Shown piece by piece: positions 1-11,849 of a stretch of DNA of 64,000 bases. Position numbers and translations under genes: made by a program. Origin of the DNA: Corbicula japonica (lineage: Eukaryota > Mollusca > Bivalvia > Venerida > Cyrenidae); assembly GCA_038501625.1 (NCBI GenBank), contig JAZAYU010000034.1, positions 1 through 64,000 on the forward strand, read 5' to 3'. The notes under the pieces were generated by a model. It saw only the letters and a program-made list of their open reading frames with translations. It made no database searches and was not told the DNA's origin. How positions within the stretch are numbered: the first letter of the stretch is position 1; every line of letters starts with the position of its first letter.

Positions 1-1399
1 AAACTATTATATTACTTTTGGATCTTGTGGTTGTTGTTATTTTCTAGCACGTTAAATGAAATGAAAAGTTTGAAATATAAATCGTTGTTTTCAATATCGT
101 GTTAAGGAAAAGTGTCACTTACCCTTTTGAAAGTGTGTTTCTTCTCACATAAGATTTAAAAGATTCACAATTAAAAATAATGTGATTAAAAGTATGCTGT
201 CACTGTAAGAACAATTTAGAAACAACAATTTGTCATTTTTGTACTTTTCATACAAAAACATTCAGACAACTCAACAGTAAAAAGGATAACATGGTGTATT
301 ACTCATTTTTGCATAATTACAATTTAGTTTCAAATTTCAGTAAGTAAACCACTTACTCACTTCAATTTTTTTTATTCAACCTTTATTATGTCATGATCAT
401 TTAGTTTTGATAGTTAACACTTTCCGCAAAATAGTAAATTTCTTTTTTGGGTTTTTAGCGATTTTTGTTGACGGCTATCCAAAACAGATGTTTTCGTTTG
501 ATGGAAACCGAAACCATGTTGTTCATGTGGAATTAAATTACAAAATGAGTACTATTGTTTTGTATAATTTCAAAGTGCGCTTATTCATGTCAGTCTTAAG
601 ACAAAGTCTCGATAAAGTGTTATGCGAAGCTGTGTGTATTTGTTAATTCTTTCCGCTCATATTCTTTAAGCTGATTTCAATTTTAACACATTCCGTTTCG
701 AGGCAGCATCCTGTTGAGTTCTCTTTTTGTGTTGAATTTTTATAGTGTCTTTTGATAATATTGTAAACGAATGCCCTCTTTGAACCCCCTTTCTCCCTGG
801 ATGTTTGCTTAGTTGTTGTTTTTTTTAATGTGGCTATTTATAGCATTACTTTTTCACGTTTTAATAAAGTATTCGACATTTTGTGATGTCAAAATAATCT
901 AGTTTTCAAATTTTAACTATCTTTTATTACAAAACATTAAGAAAATAATATCATTATAGTTAATTTTCATTTTTAAAGGAATTACATGTATCGATTATAA
1001 TACCAACAGCATATAATATGCTAATAAGAGTTGTTTTGTGAAATTTTATTTGTTGTTTTTCATGTCAATTTCATTTTTAATTATACAAACTTAGTGATTA
1101 ATAAAGCTGTTTGTGAAAATGTATTTTAAGTTTGTTTGTTGTTGTTGTTTATTGTCAATTTTATTCTTGTCATACACATGTGGTTTTTAATAGTGTGTTC
1201 TCGTCATTACTGTGGAGGATCAGTTTTAAATTTGATCAAAATCAAAATATCATTTTTATATTTAAAATTCGAAATAAAAAATTATCAAGTTCAGGTTGTT
1301 GCATATGAATATGTTCTATTAAACCGAGCCTTCGATATGTTCATATTTTTATTTTGTCCGAATTTCATGTCATTGAAATCTTCTTCAACCCTTCGGATT

Positions 1400-1462
1400 T
1401 GTTTCTATTCATTACATAATTTTCGATCTGTATCAAATTTACGTAAACATTTAATAGTTCAT
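1400..1462 (+). pseudogene. C2H2 zinc-finger remnant in element arm (copy a)
   Basis: The frame at 1136-1477 ends in a segment fitting C-x2-S-x3-F-x5-L-x2-H-x3-H: Cys, Phe, Leu and both His are spaced as in a classical C2H2 finger, but the second Cys is Ser. The frame closes soon after. Identical or near-identical copies lie at 2708-2770 (-), 24792-24854 (+) and 26098-26160 (-). The larger frame starts at TTG, so no translation start is supported. A chance match cannot be excluded. Confidence 0.4.
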
Positions 1463-2071
1463 ATATATGAGACATAAAAATGTTTGCACATTCAACTTGA
1501 GGTTATCAACTGTTTTTGGTTATTTTCTGTTCAGCAAGACGTAATTTAAATTTCTAATCAGTATTTTAAATGTAAACTTAAAAAGATTCTCCTTCGAAGT
1601 GAGATTTTTTCACCCAAACATATGTTTCTTCATTTTATTATCATAGCATGATTTTCATATCTTTAAATGTTTAATGTTTTATAATTATTTAAATGTTTCC
1701 TTTGTATTTGATATTGTTGTGTTTGTTTTATTTACATTTCCTTCATACTTTCAGTTTATTATATTATTTACCCTATTTTTAAATCAAATTAGTGATTTCA
1801 AACTATAACTATTCAGTCTCATTGTATATGTTATTTACATCATGTGTCATTCAATACAACTTATGTTTCATTTAATATCCTTTTTATTGAATTTACTTCT
1901 TGCCTTTTTATTATAATTTTTTTTATCATTTTGTTTTGTTCATTTAGTATATTTGTTCTATAAGTTTTATTAATGCTAATGCAATTAATACATGTATGAT
2001 TAAGTAAATAATTTTCCTTTATCCATTTCTTATAAAAACATTTGTATCGGATAAGATCCAAAAACGTGTAC

Positions 2072-2099
2072 TTTCTTTTTATTTTGTTACATGTCTTTG
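2072..2099. other. Spacer at the centre of palindrome 1
   Basis: A 28-bp T-rich segment separates the arms, which end in GTGTAC and resume as GTACAC. It is not self-complementary. The spacer at 25462-25489 is its exact reverse complement, so the two elements lie in opposite orientations or one centre has flipped. Confidence 0.9.
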
Positions 2100-2707
2100 G
2101 TACACGTTTTTGGATCTTATCCGATACAAATGTTTTTATAAGAAATGGATAAAGGAAAATTATTTACTTAATCATACATGTATTAATTGCATTAGCATTA
2201 ATAAAACTTATAGAACAAATATACTAAATGAAAAAACAAAATGATAAAAAAAATTATAATAAAAAGGCAAGAAGTAAATTCAATAAAAAGGATATTAAAT
2301 GAAACATAAGTTGTATTGAATGACACATGATGTAAATAACATATACAATGAGACTGAATAGTTATAGTTTGAAATCACTAATTTGATTTAAAAATAGGGT
2401 AAATAATATAATAAACTGAAAGTATGAAGGAAATGTAAATAAAACAAACACAACAATATCAAATACAAAGGAAACATTTAAATAATTATAAAACATTAAA
2501 CATTTAAAGATATGAAAATCATGCTATGATAATAAAATGAAGAAACATATGTTTGGGTGAAAAAATCTCACTTCGAAGGAGAATCTTTTTAAGTTTACAT
2601 TTAAAATACTGATTAGAAATTTAAATTACGTCTTGCTGAACAGAAAATAACCAAAAACAGTTGATAACCTCAAGTTGAATGTGCAAACATTTTTATGTCT
2701 CATATAT

Positions 2708-2770
2708 ATGAACTATTAAATGTTTACGTAAATTTGATACAGATCGAAAATTATGTAATGAATAGAAACA
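2708..2770 (-). pseudogene. C2H2 zinc-finger remnant (mirror copy b)
   Basis: Mirror image of the remnant at 1400-1462 within the opposite arm of palindrome 1, with the same missing second Cys. Confidence 0.38.
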
Positions 2771-4326
2771 AATCCGAAGGGTTGAAGAAGATTTCAATGA
2801 CATGAAATTCGGACAAAATAAAAATATGAACATATCGAAGGCTCGGTTTAATAGAACATATTCATATGCAACAACCTGAACTTGATAATTTTTTATTTCG
2901 AATTTTAAATATAAAAATGATATTTTGATTTTGATCAAATTTAAAACTGATCCTCCACAGTAATGACGAGAACACACTATTAAAAACCACATGTGTATGA
3001 CAAGAATAAAATTGACAATAAACAACAACAACAAACAAACTTAAAATACATTTTCACAAACAGCTTTATTAATCACTAAGTTTGTATAATTAAAAATGAA
3101 ATTGACATGAAAAACAACAAATAAAATTTCACAAAACAACTCTTATTAGCATATTATATGCTGTTGGTATTATAATCGATACATGTAATTCCTTTAAAAA
3201 TGAAAATTAACTATAATGATATTATTTTCTTAATGTTTTGTAATAAAAGATAGTTAAAATTTGAAAACTAGATTATTTTGACATCACAAAATGTCGAATA
3301 CTTTATTAAAACGTGAAAAAGTAATGCTATAAATAGCCACATTAAAAAAAACAACAACTAAGCAAACATCCAGGGAGAAAGGGGGTTCAAAGAGGGCATT
3401 CGTTTACAATATTATCAAAAGACACTATAAAAATTCAACACAAAAAGAGAACTCAACAGGATGCTGCCTCGAAACGGAATGTGTTAAAATTGAAATCAGC
3501 TTAAAGAATATGAGCGGAAAGAATTAACAAATACACACAGCTTCGCATAACACTTTATCGAGACTTTGTCTTAAGACTGACATGAATAAGCGCACTTTGA
3601 AATTATACAAAACAATAGTACTCATTTTGTAATTTAATTCCACATGAACAACATGGTTTCGGTTTCCATCAAACGAAAACATCTGTTTTGGATAGCCGTC
3701 AACAAAAATCGCTAAAAACCCAAAAAAGAAATTTACTATTTTGCGGAAAGTGTTAACTATCAAAACTAAATGATCATGACATAATAAAGGTTGAATAAAA
3801 AAAATTGAAGTGAGTAAGTGGTTTACTTACTGAAATTTGAAACTAAATTGTAATTATGCAAAAATGAGTAATACACCATGTTATCCTTTTTACTGTTGAG
3901 TTGTCTGAATGTTTTTGTATGAAAAGTACAAAAATGACAAATTGTTGTTTCTAAATTGTTCTTACAGTGACAGCATACTTTTAATCACATTATTTTTAAT
4001 TGTGAATCTTTTAAATCTTATGTGAGAAGAAACACACTTTCAAAAGGGTAAGTGACACTTTTCCTTAACACGATATTGAAAACAACGATTTATATTTCAA
4101 ACTTTTCATTTCATTTAACGTGCTAGAAAATAACAACAACCACAAGATCCAAAAGTAATATAATAGTTTTGATAATAATAGACGAGCAAATAATAAGATA
4201 AATGATGTATGAAAGAAATATGAAATTATAAAGTATCAATTCTGAAAATATAATTTGAATGGAATGATAAAATAAGACTTCAATACCAAATAAAAATTAT
4301 ATTACTTAAAAGCAAAATAACAATTA

Positions 4327-4504
4327 CAGTTTAACCTGCCTTAGCAGCCACCTGCGAATAGCAACCACCTGTCTCAAACAGCCAGTTTGAACATGTCCTA
4401 AACAGACGATTTGTTCTCATTTTAACCTGTCTGTAACAGCCACTTGTGTATAGCAGCCACTTTTTGTGACTCCCTTGGGTGGCTGCTAAAGACAGGTTTG
4501 ACTG
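4327..4504. mobile_element. 178-bp MITE with TA target duplication
   Basis: The ends are inverted repeats starting CAGTTTAACCTG and finishing as its near reverse complement (CAGGTTTGACTG), followed by matching GCAGCCACC-type stretches. TA flanks both sides (4325-4326 and 4505-4506). The same site is empty in the other two arm copies (near 23228 and 27676), where the sequence runs straight through one TA. TA duplication and short terminal repeats are typical of Tc1/mariner-derived MITEs. It inserted into this arm after the arms were copied, or was lost from the others. Confidence 0.85.
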
Positions 4505-6460
4505 TATATCAGTTAAAAGAAATTAAAATATTAATTACATAGGAAACTCTAAAAACTTTAAGAGTTAAAATTTTAAAGCTATGATAAAACTGAATATAAA
4601 TGAGCATACAAGAAGAGAGGTGTTAAAAACAAACAACATTGAAATAAGGTTTAATTTACTTTAAATTTGAAATGCTATTAAAAAATTTTAATTTTGTCTA
4701 GCTAGATAGAAACGAATGTTAAAACGTACGCAAACAATTCTTTTCAGATACATTTGAATTTACTATGAGGCAAATTCGGATTTCCTTCTTGAATAGAACA
4801 AACAATCATAACGACAGATCACTAAATATATTCCCACGCTGGAAAGTAACCCCGTATTGTGACAGTGCCTATCCGCAAAATATTGAATACCCTATCGATT
4901 GAGTAGTGGTCGGTATTATGTTCAGTATCACTATCAGTATCAGTTTATTCCAGCATAAAACATAATACAATGTTTAAAGCCATAATACAATAAACAGAAA
5001 AGACAAGGAAAAAACACATATGGTTAGCAGAAGAGTAATCACAATCTTCAACATATTACCAAAACATCAATTTTTCACTTTTTCTACGGAGCATTCAATT
5101 TTCATGTCCTTCCCGCTTTCGATCGCGTATGTTATCATACTGGTAACCGTTTACAAACAATGGCTATTGTGATGATTTTAAATGAATAGTTTGATTAAAT
5201 TTGTTTATGTTGCATAAAATTTGTGAATAGACTTTTTTCTGGAGTTTACAATAAACATTGTCTAATAGATGAAAAGTGGAGTACAATTGTGATAATCAAC
5301 AATACAAATCCCATTTCTTTTAATGATCAGGATTAAAAGCACACTTGAAACCTGCTTGAAAATGTGAAAGTTGTAATGAAAGTTGTTGTTTGTTGTTGTT
5401 GTTGTTATAAAAGATAAGCTAATCTTAATGCATGAATGATAAAATATTTATCACTGTATGTTATTTAACCAGGGACGAATGCCTTAAATTGTAATTATCG
5501 GCAGAGTCTTATTAATGGGTTTCTTGACAAATTGCAATCTGTTATTAGGAGTATAAAACACAACCAGTACCTGCTAAACATATGCAAATAATTAATAAAA
5601 AATTATATTCTTTAAGTGTCAGTAATAAAGTTTGTATTTGTTATCAAAATTAGTTAGAAGTCCGAAATTATATGTCTAAAGTTCTTATATCAAAACCACT
5701 CTGTTGTGAAAAGAGCATTTTAATTTTGGACAAGTTGAAATGTGAAACTTTGGTGATTTATATAAAAAAAAAGAGCAAAATATGCATATCAGGAATCACC
5801 ACACTCAAAAAACACAGAAATTATTTAAGTTTTCTTTTCTACAGTGAAATATGTTAGAATGAAATGAATATGATTTGTTTTGCTAACAATTGTGTTCTTG
5901 TTTGTTTTCCTATCGTAATCTGTTTAAACGTCTGACATTTGCTGCTTTAATTATCCTGTCTATTAATGTGGTAGTTGATTCGGTGTAAATCCTTAACAAG
6001 TAGGATCTAAATGAAAAGATGAACAGTCAATTTACAATTTAGTTAGAAGTAACATCTGAAGCAATTGTAACAAATTATATATGTTACCTAAATAACAACT
6101 ATTTATTTTATTTTATTTTATTTTTTTTTATTTTTTTTTTCAAAACATTTTTCTGTTTCATTTGAAATAGTTTATACATTTCATTTGCATTTATATTTTG
6201 TTTTTATTGAAACATATTTAACCAGAAGACAATTATTTATTCTGGAAAAATTTTTACTGAGATAAAAATGACATTGTCTCTATTTGGGAGAGAAATAGAT
6301 GAAACGGAAACAAAGAGCGCATCGGACGCAATAGATATACATAAATTGCAGTATAAACTTTTTTGAAAATTCTTTTTTAGACAAATATTTTATTGGTTTC
6401 ATAAAGTCTCATCTTCATTTAGGTATTATTAAGAAAATCAACAAAATCTAATGAATACAA

Positions 6461-6661
6461 ATGAGTATAATCCCCTTCTTGCCTCGACAAGGATTAAAAG
6501 CATGCTTATGCGAAGTATGTGTTGAAAGAAAAGATAAGCTAATCTGTTTAAATGACAAATCATTTTCATTGAATATTCTTTCTTTAACACTGGATGTATT
6601 TGATTGTGACAAATTACAAAACACGAATATGTTAGGTGTCAGTCACAAACTAATTCCTTAA
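6461..6661 (+). pseudogene. 66-codon ATG frame conserved in three arm copies, function unknown
   Basis: An ATG-started frame of 66 codons is present here, at 21085-21285 (-) and at 29638-29838 (+), with one residue change in the third copy. It holds a Cys-x-Cys-x2-Cys cluster near residues 15-20 but no domain I recognise. Conservation mostly reflects recent duplication of the whole arm, so coding status is doubtful. Confidence 0.2.
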
Positions 6662-7159
6662 TATCTTGAAGCTATTGTTCTTATGAAAAATTATGAATAT
6701 TAATGTTAAATTATTGGTTCATTAGACTGATACTTTAACTTAAAATGTAGAAATGGAATACGAGATAGCAAGTATTTTTGTTGACGTTTATTAAAAGACC
6801 TACGCGCTGTTATTATGTCACATTTGAATATCACCATTCATTACAATTATATTTACGAGTATTAATTTGTGCACAAGATTGGTGAAATAAGACAAAGCTT
6901 AAACAATTAATGTGCCCTACTGAAATAAACGGAAAGTCAACGCATTCACCAATTGTATTTTTATTTTTGAAACGAAGAAATGATTTTTATGAAGTAATTA
7001 CAGATGAATCACAGGATATAAACAAAATGATTTATCACCAAGTACATTACTTTCAAAAATGGTAAAATGGAAATTTATTCATGTTCTATAAATAAAAAGA
7101 TTATCGAAAAATTTAAAAAAAAACTCTCACGCAAATAATGTTTGAGAAATAAATGAGAT

Positions 7160-7375
7160 GTGAAAGTAGGAGTGACAATTGTTGTTGTTGTTGATTATCT
7201 AGTTGTATTTGTTGCTGATGGTGTTGTTGTTGTTGCTAATGTAGCTGTTGTTGTTCTCGGCGTTCGTTGCTTCTGACATATTATGCAGCTGCTGATGATG
7301 ATCAATGTGTAGTTGTTGTTGTAGTTGTTCATACTGCAGATGTTTTACTGACGATGATTTTGTGGTTCCTGGCTT
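7160..7375. repeat. GTT/CAA-rich trinucleotide tract in arm
   Basis: Imperfect GTT and GAT/GCT triplets; read on the minus strand this is CAA/CAG-rich and would encode a Gln/Asn/His-rich tail. Copies are at about 20385-20575 and 30365-30545. In the third copy an open Gln-rich frame of about 87 codons remains (30385-30658, -), in a different frame from the zinc-finger remnant. Confidence 0.6.
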
Positions 7376-7381
7376 TGATTT

Positions 7382-7495
7382 TTACAGCGGGATGATTTGT
7401 GGCGATTGAGAATTGATATTGCCATGCACGGAAGAAAAATGCCTGCCCCGGTTCCATTCATTAGCAAAACACTTATCGCATGTTTGACATTCCAT
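7382..7495 (-). pseudogene. C2H2 zinc-finger exon remnant behind a splice acceptor
   Basis: An ATG frame of 37 codons begins with a segment fitting C-x2-C-x3-F-x5-R-x2-H-x4-H, a complete zinc-coordinating set with Arg where Leu is usual. Eight bases before the ATG (7504-7505) is an AG preceded by a long pyrimidine tract, a good 3' splice site. The frame stops soon after the finger, and a Gln/His-rich frame follows in another register, suggesting a frameshift. I infer decay of a zinc-finger gene exon carried by the element. Confidence 0.45.
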
Positions 7496-8734
7496 TTTTC
7501 TTTCTACAAAATAAAAAAAAAAAGAAAAGAAAAGCTTAAAAAAGCTTAATTCTCTGTAATATCTGCAATTTCAAGCGCATACATTTTAACGATCATTATC
7601 TTAAATTGTTTTAAAGAATTAATCATTTCTGTTTGGAGTAGATGCAAATGATAAATATATAAATCAGAAATATTTGAAATAAAATAATATATATGTACCT
7701 TTAATATATTCGTGCACAGGTCCTTTCAATATTAATTCCAAATTTTCTTTAGCAAACACGATGCATTTTCGATTTAAATAATTTGGCTGTTTTCTGCACG
7801 CAGATGTTTTCAGGTGCTAATAAGAAACCCCTTTCATTCAAGAATAAGGATTAATGACAAACGTGATTATTTGTTTTGGGCCCGGTTGACAGACACACTT
7901 AAGGACACTCACACATACTTGTGATATACTTAATTACACTGTACACGGATTAAATATTACCTCAATCCACTTAACAAACACTTCACGGGGATCAATTATT
8001 GCGTTAATCCACTTAACATTCACAGGGATTACAAATATTTATTGTTAAATTAAATACATGTTAAAAATGCACACTTGAGGTCTACTTGAAAATGAAACTT
8101 TTGTAATGGAATCGCAGAAAAGATAAACAGATTCGAATGTTTGAGTGAAAAAAATTTGTTTCATTGTATGTTCAAGAATTCGTATGAATAGTTTTTGGGA
8201 AAGTTATTTATGTACAGGATAACACTCAACCACATTTCACTGCGAGGATTAAGGCACAATATTGCGCCCGCTTAAATATTTGAATAACATACTGATTCTT
8301 CAAGCGCCAGTCGCAAATATTTATGATTAATACTAAACATGTTAAATATGAGAATAACGTAGTGAAAACGAATCTTCTATGTTTAAGTAAAAAATATTTA
8401 TAAATTCTAATTTAATAAGTTTTGCATCTGAGTTGTGAATTAAAACTTGTGCAATTAAGAAAAAAAAATGAATATAGTTTCGGAATGATTATTAGGAATA
8501 GTTGATTATTTATTAAGAATAAGAAACAAGAATGCACTATTTGATGAAAAGTGTTAATACTACAAACACGCATAAACTATTTTGCGAAAGTAACATTTAG
8601 AATAAAATCGTTACATTTTTATAAGGTGGTGTACACGCATCCGTTATTTAATACTGCAATAAAACGTTAAGAAGAAACCATTTCATAAATTTAACGGTCA
8701 ATAAACTCACTTCAATGAGAGTTTTACTACTCAC

Positions 8735-9062
8735 TTCGATGAGTTTTTGTTGTAAATAAATGTGAATGCTATTATTGTAATCTCTGCTACAATAATAATA
8801 AAAAGCCGAGCTGATCCAGATGTTTGTGTCTGCTCTGGGTCTACGCACAGTTCAGGATTCAGTTAATAAATTTCTGCAAAACACCACAATAGATAAACTG
8901 GATTAAATCGATATACAAGAGAGTCCATTTCATAAATTAAAAGGATAGAAGAGTGAATAAAGCTCCCTTACATGAGTATTTTCAAAGCTCACTTCGATGC
9001 GTTTTTGTTGTAAATAAAAGTGAATCCTTTTATCGCATTTATCTGCTAAAATAATCGCATTT
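8735..9062. repeat. Internal duplication in arm (about 70 bp, two copies)
   Basis: The CACTTCGATG-GTTTTTGTTGTAAATAAA segment occurs near 8738-8800 and again near 8993-9050, followed both times by an ATTTATCTGCTA-like end. The same pair exists in the other arms. Confidence 0.6.
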
Positions 9063-9063
9063 A

Positions 9064-9074
9064 TCAGCTAAAAT

Positions 9075-9142
<68 letters not shown>
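9064..9142. repeat. (AAT)n microsatellite in arm
   Basis: Uninterrupted to slightly interrupted AAT triplets; mirrored as ATT at 18605-18673 and, shorter, at about 32249-32282. Confidence 0.9.
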
Positions 9143-9219
9143 TCATTTTCATATGAGTTTCATTTAATTTAAAATTATTTCAAATGATTACATTATACCT
9201 GTTTAATCCCCCTATTGTC

Positions 9220-9353
9220 AATCTAGTAGTAGAGGCATTGTTATATACGGTAGAGGCCATTGTTATAAACGGTAGAGTTCTTTGTTATATTTGGTAGAGG
9301 CTATTGTTAAAAATCGCCGCAGGGGTGTTCCAAAACTGTCATTTTCCTACTAC
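9220..9353. repeat. Terminal zone of palindromic element with short direct repeats
   Basis: Units of roughly 27-30 bp built on GGTAGAGGC-ATTGTTATA recur about four times near 9226-9310 and are followed by a GC-richer end. The mirror copy starts element 2 at 18392. The outer end of element 2 (32345-32505) is a diverged version keeping GTTAAAAAT, CAGGGG and TCATTTTCC. Repeats just inside a terminus are typical of recombinase or transposase binding sites, but no enzyme is assigned. Confidence 0.5.
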
Positions 9354-10487
9354 TTTCCTGACGGTCTAGAGCTTTGAAATTTGGAACATAAGCTCACCTA
9401 AAAAAGCTCTAAGCACCGTGCAAATTTCAAAGATATTGGATTATTAGAAATATATGTTTACTCTTGAGCGTGCCTTACCAACTCGGTCATTTTACGCTGT
9501 GTAATACAGGGTTTTACACCCGGTTTAATAGGTTTCTGACGGTCTAGAACTTTGAAATTTTGACCATAAGCTCACCTAAAAGATCTCTAAACACCGTGCA
9601 AATTTCAAAGATATTGGATTATTAGAAATGCACGTTTTCTCGTGTTTGATCATAAATTCGCGACTTAATTGCCCAGTGAAATGCCTATGGAAAACCGTCG
9701 GATGTAAGCTCCATTTAAATGCAGTAACTCAAACCAAAACTGGTTTCAGGTAGTCCACCATCAGTTGCACACGACCCGCAGGATTTTTAGGCTCATTGCA
9801 TTTAAATGGCGCTAGGGTCGGGGCTGTAAGTACGAGCACCCAGCAAACGTTTGTATTGCGTTTTCACACTTAGTCATTTTTCGCTATTTAATGTAGTGTT
9901 TAACACCCGGTTTAATAGGTTCCTGACGGTCTAGAACTTTGAAATTTGGAGCATAAGCTCACCTAAAAGAGCTCTAAACACCGTGCAAATTTCAAAGATA
10001 TTGGATTATTAGAAATGTCATTTTACGCTGTGTAATATAAATTCGCGGCTTAATTGCGCTATGAAATGCCCATTGAAAACCGATGGATGGAAGCTCCATT
10101 TAATTGCAGTAGCTGCATCAAAGCATGCTCTTAGGTCGCCAAACATCCAATGAACACGACCTGCCAGGTTTTTCGGCTTACTGCACAACAGTTTTCCTGG
10201 CCTATAGGTTCAAAGTTGGTGCTCCTAGCATAGGTCAGCATAACGTTTACATAGCAAACAACTTTAAATGCATATATTGGGTAAGCCATATCTTTATGGT
10301 CGACGCTCGCAAACTTGCAGGGAACATAGAGAAGATCCAGCTGAGCTTCAGATCTCCCAACCTGCTGGAACCCAAGAATCCCGGAGGTCTTTCAGTACGC
10401 TATAGTACATCGATACTTTAGCGTGGATTACCTGCCCTGTACAATGCGATTTTATAAGGCTTATTTAAATTCACTGCTCACAACAGA

Positions 10488-10559
10488 CCTTTCATAGTGT
10501 AGTGGTTAGAATAGTGGTCTTTCACCCGGGAGCCCCGGGTTCGAAACCCGGCACCGGAC
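10488..10559 (+). tRNA. tRNA-Glu(TTC)-like sequence in satellite unit 1, probably pseudo
   Basis: A-box-like TAGTGTAGTGG (10495-10505), anticodon loop CTTTCAC (anticodon TTC) and a perfect T arm with B box GGTTCGAAACC (10538-10548) match eukaryotic tRNA-Glu. The acceptor stem is largely unpaired (CCTTTCA against CACCGGA) and the anticodon stem is weak, so a functional tRNA is unlikely. A T8 run at 10562-10569 would terminate Pol III. It behaves like the head of a tRNA-derived repeat that could still be transcribed by Pol III. Confidence 0.55.
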
Positions 10560-11777
10560 AGTTTTTTTTATGACTTTATTCTGCGGTTTCACACTTAGTC
10601 ATTTTTCGCTATGTAATGTATTGTTTTACACCCGGTTAAATAGGTTCCTGACGGTCTAGAGCTTTGAAATTTGGAACATAAGCTCACCTAAAAAAGCTCT
10701 AAGCACCGTGCAAATTTCAAAGATATTGGATTATTAGAAATATATGTTTACTCTTGAGCGTGCCTTACCAACTCGGTCATTTTACGCTGTGTAATACAGG
10801 GTTTTACACCCGGTTTAATAGGTTTCTGACGGTCTAGAACTTTGAAATTTTGACCATAAGCTCACCTAAAAGATCTCTAAACACCGTGCAAATTTCAAAG
10901 ATATTGGATTATTAGAAATGCACGTTTTCTCGTGTTTGATCATAAATTCGCGACTTAATTGCCCAGTGAAATGCCTATGGAAAACCGTCGGATGTAAGCT
11001 CCATTTAAATGCAGTAACTCAAACCAAAACTGGTTTCAGGTAGTCCACCATCAGTTGCACACGACCCGCAGGATTTTTAGGCTCATTGCATTTAAATGGC
11101 GCTAGGGTCGGGGCTGTAAGTACGAGCACCCAGCAAACGTTTGTATTGCGTTTTCACACTTAGTCATTTTTCGCTATTTAATGTAGTGTTTAACACCCGG
11201 TTTAATAGGTTCCTGACGGTCTAGAACTTTGAAATTTGGAGCATAAGCTCACCTAAAAGAGCTCTAAACACCGTGCAAATTTCAAAGATATTGGATTATT
11301 AGAAATGTCATTTTACGCTGTGTAATATAAATTCGCGGCTTAATTGCGCTATGAAATGCCCATTGAAAACCGATGGATGGAAGCTCCATTTAATTGCAGT
11401 AGCTGCATCAAAGCATGCTTTTAGGTCGCCAAACATCCAATGAACACGACCTGCCAGGTTTTTCGGCTTACTGCACAACAGTTTTCCTGGCCTATAGGTT
11501 CAAAGTTGGTGCTCCTAGCATAGGTCAGCATAACGTTTACATAGCAAACAACTTTAAATGCATATATTGGGTAAGCCATATCTTTATGGTCGACGCTCGC
11601 AAACTTGCAGGGAACATAGAGAAGATCCAGCTGAGCTTCAGATCTCCCAACCTGCTGGAACCCAAGAATCCCGGAGGTCTTTCAGTACGCTATAGTACAT
11701 CGATACTTTAGCGTGGATTACCTGCCCTGTACAATGCGATTTTATAAGGCTTATTTAAATTCACTGCTCACAACAGA

Positions 11778-11849
11778 CCTTTCATAGTGTAGTGGTTAGA
11801 ATAGTGGTCTTTCACCCGGGAGCCCCGGGTTCGAAACCCGGCACCGGAC
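11778..11849 (+). tRNA. tRNA-Glu-like, unit 2
   Basis: Same sequence as the unit 1 copy, one period later, with A box, B box and T8 run kept. Confidence 0.5.

Larger units (their letters stand above)
1..9353. mobile_element. Giant palindromic element, copy 1 (left part cut by window edge)
   Basis: Bases 1-2071 reappear as reverse complement at 2100-4170, with only about one indel and very few mismatches seen by eye. The centre is the 28-bp spacer at 2072-2099. The right arm continues to 9353; its mirror copy is at 18392-23395 and a diverged third copy at 27530-32505. Arm length is about 7.25 kb, or about 7.07 kb without the MITE at 4327-4504. The left arm must continue beyond the window. No intact transposase, recombinase or polymerase frame is visible. 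Small frames at 407-646 and 1136-1477 recur mirrored at 3524-3763 and 2693-3034, but most start at TTG. I read this as a non-autonomous foldback-type element or a large inverted duplication. The family is unknown to me. Confidence 0.8.

Noticed and set aside
407..646. 79-codon frame repeated four times in the palindromic arms
   Set aside because: It starts at TTG, has no recognisable domain and is conserved only because the whole arm is duplicated.
10125..10421. 98-codon ATG frame repeated in all seven satellite units
   Set aside because: Identity between units reflects array homogenisation. No domain, no codon-bias signal by eye, and the frame overlaps subunits that repeat elsewhere in the unit without staying open.
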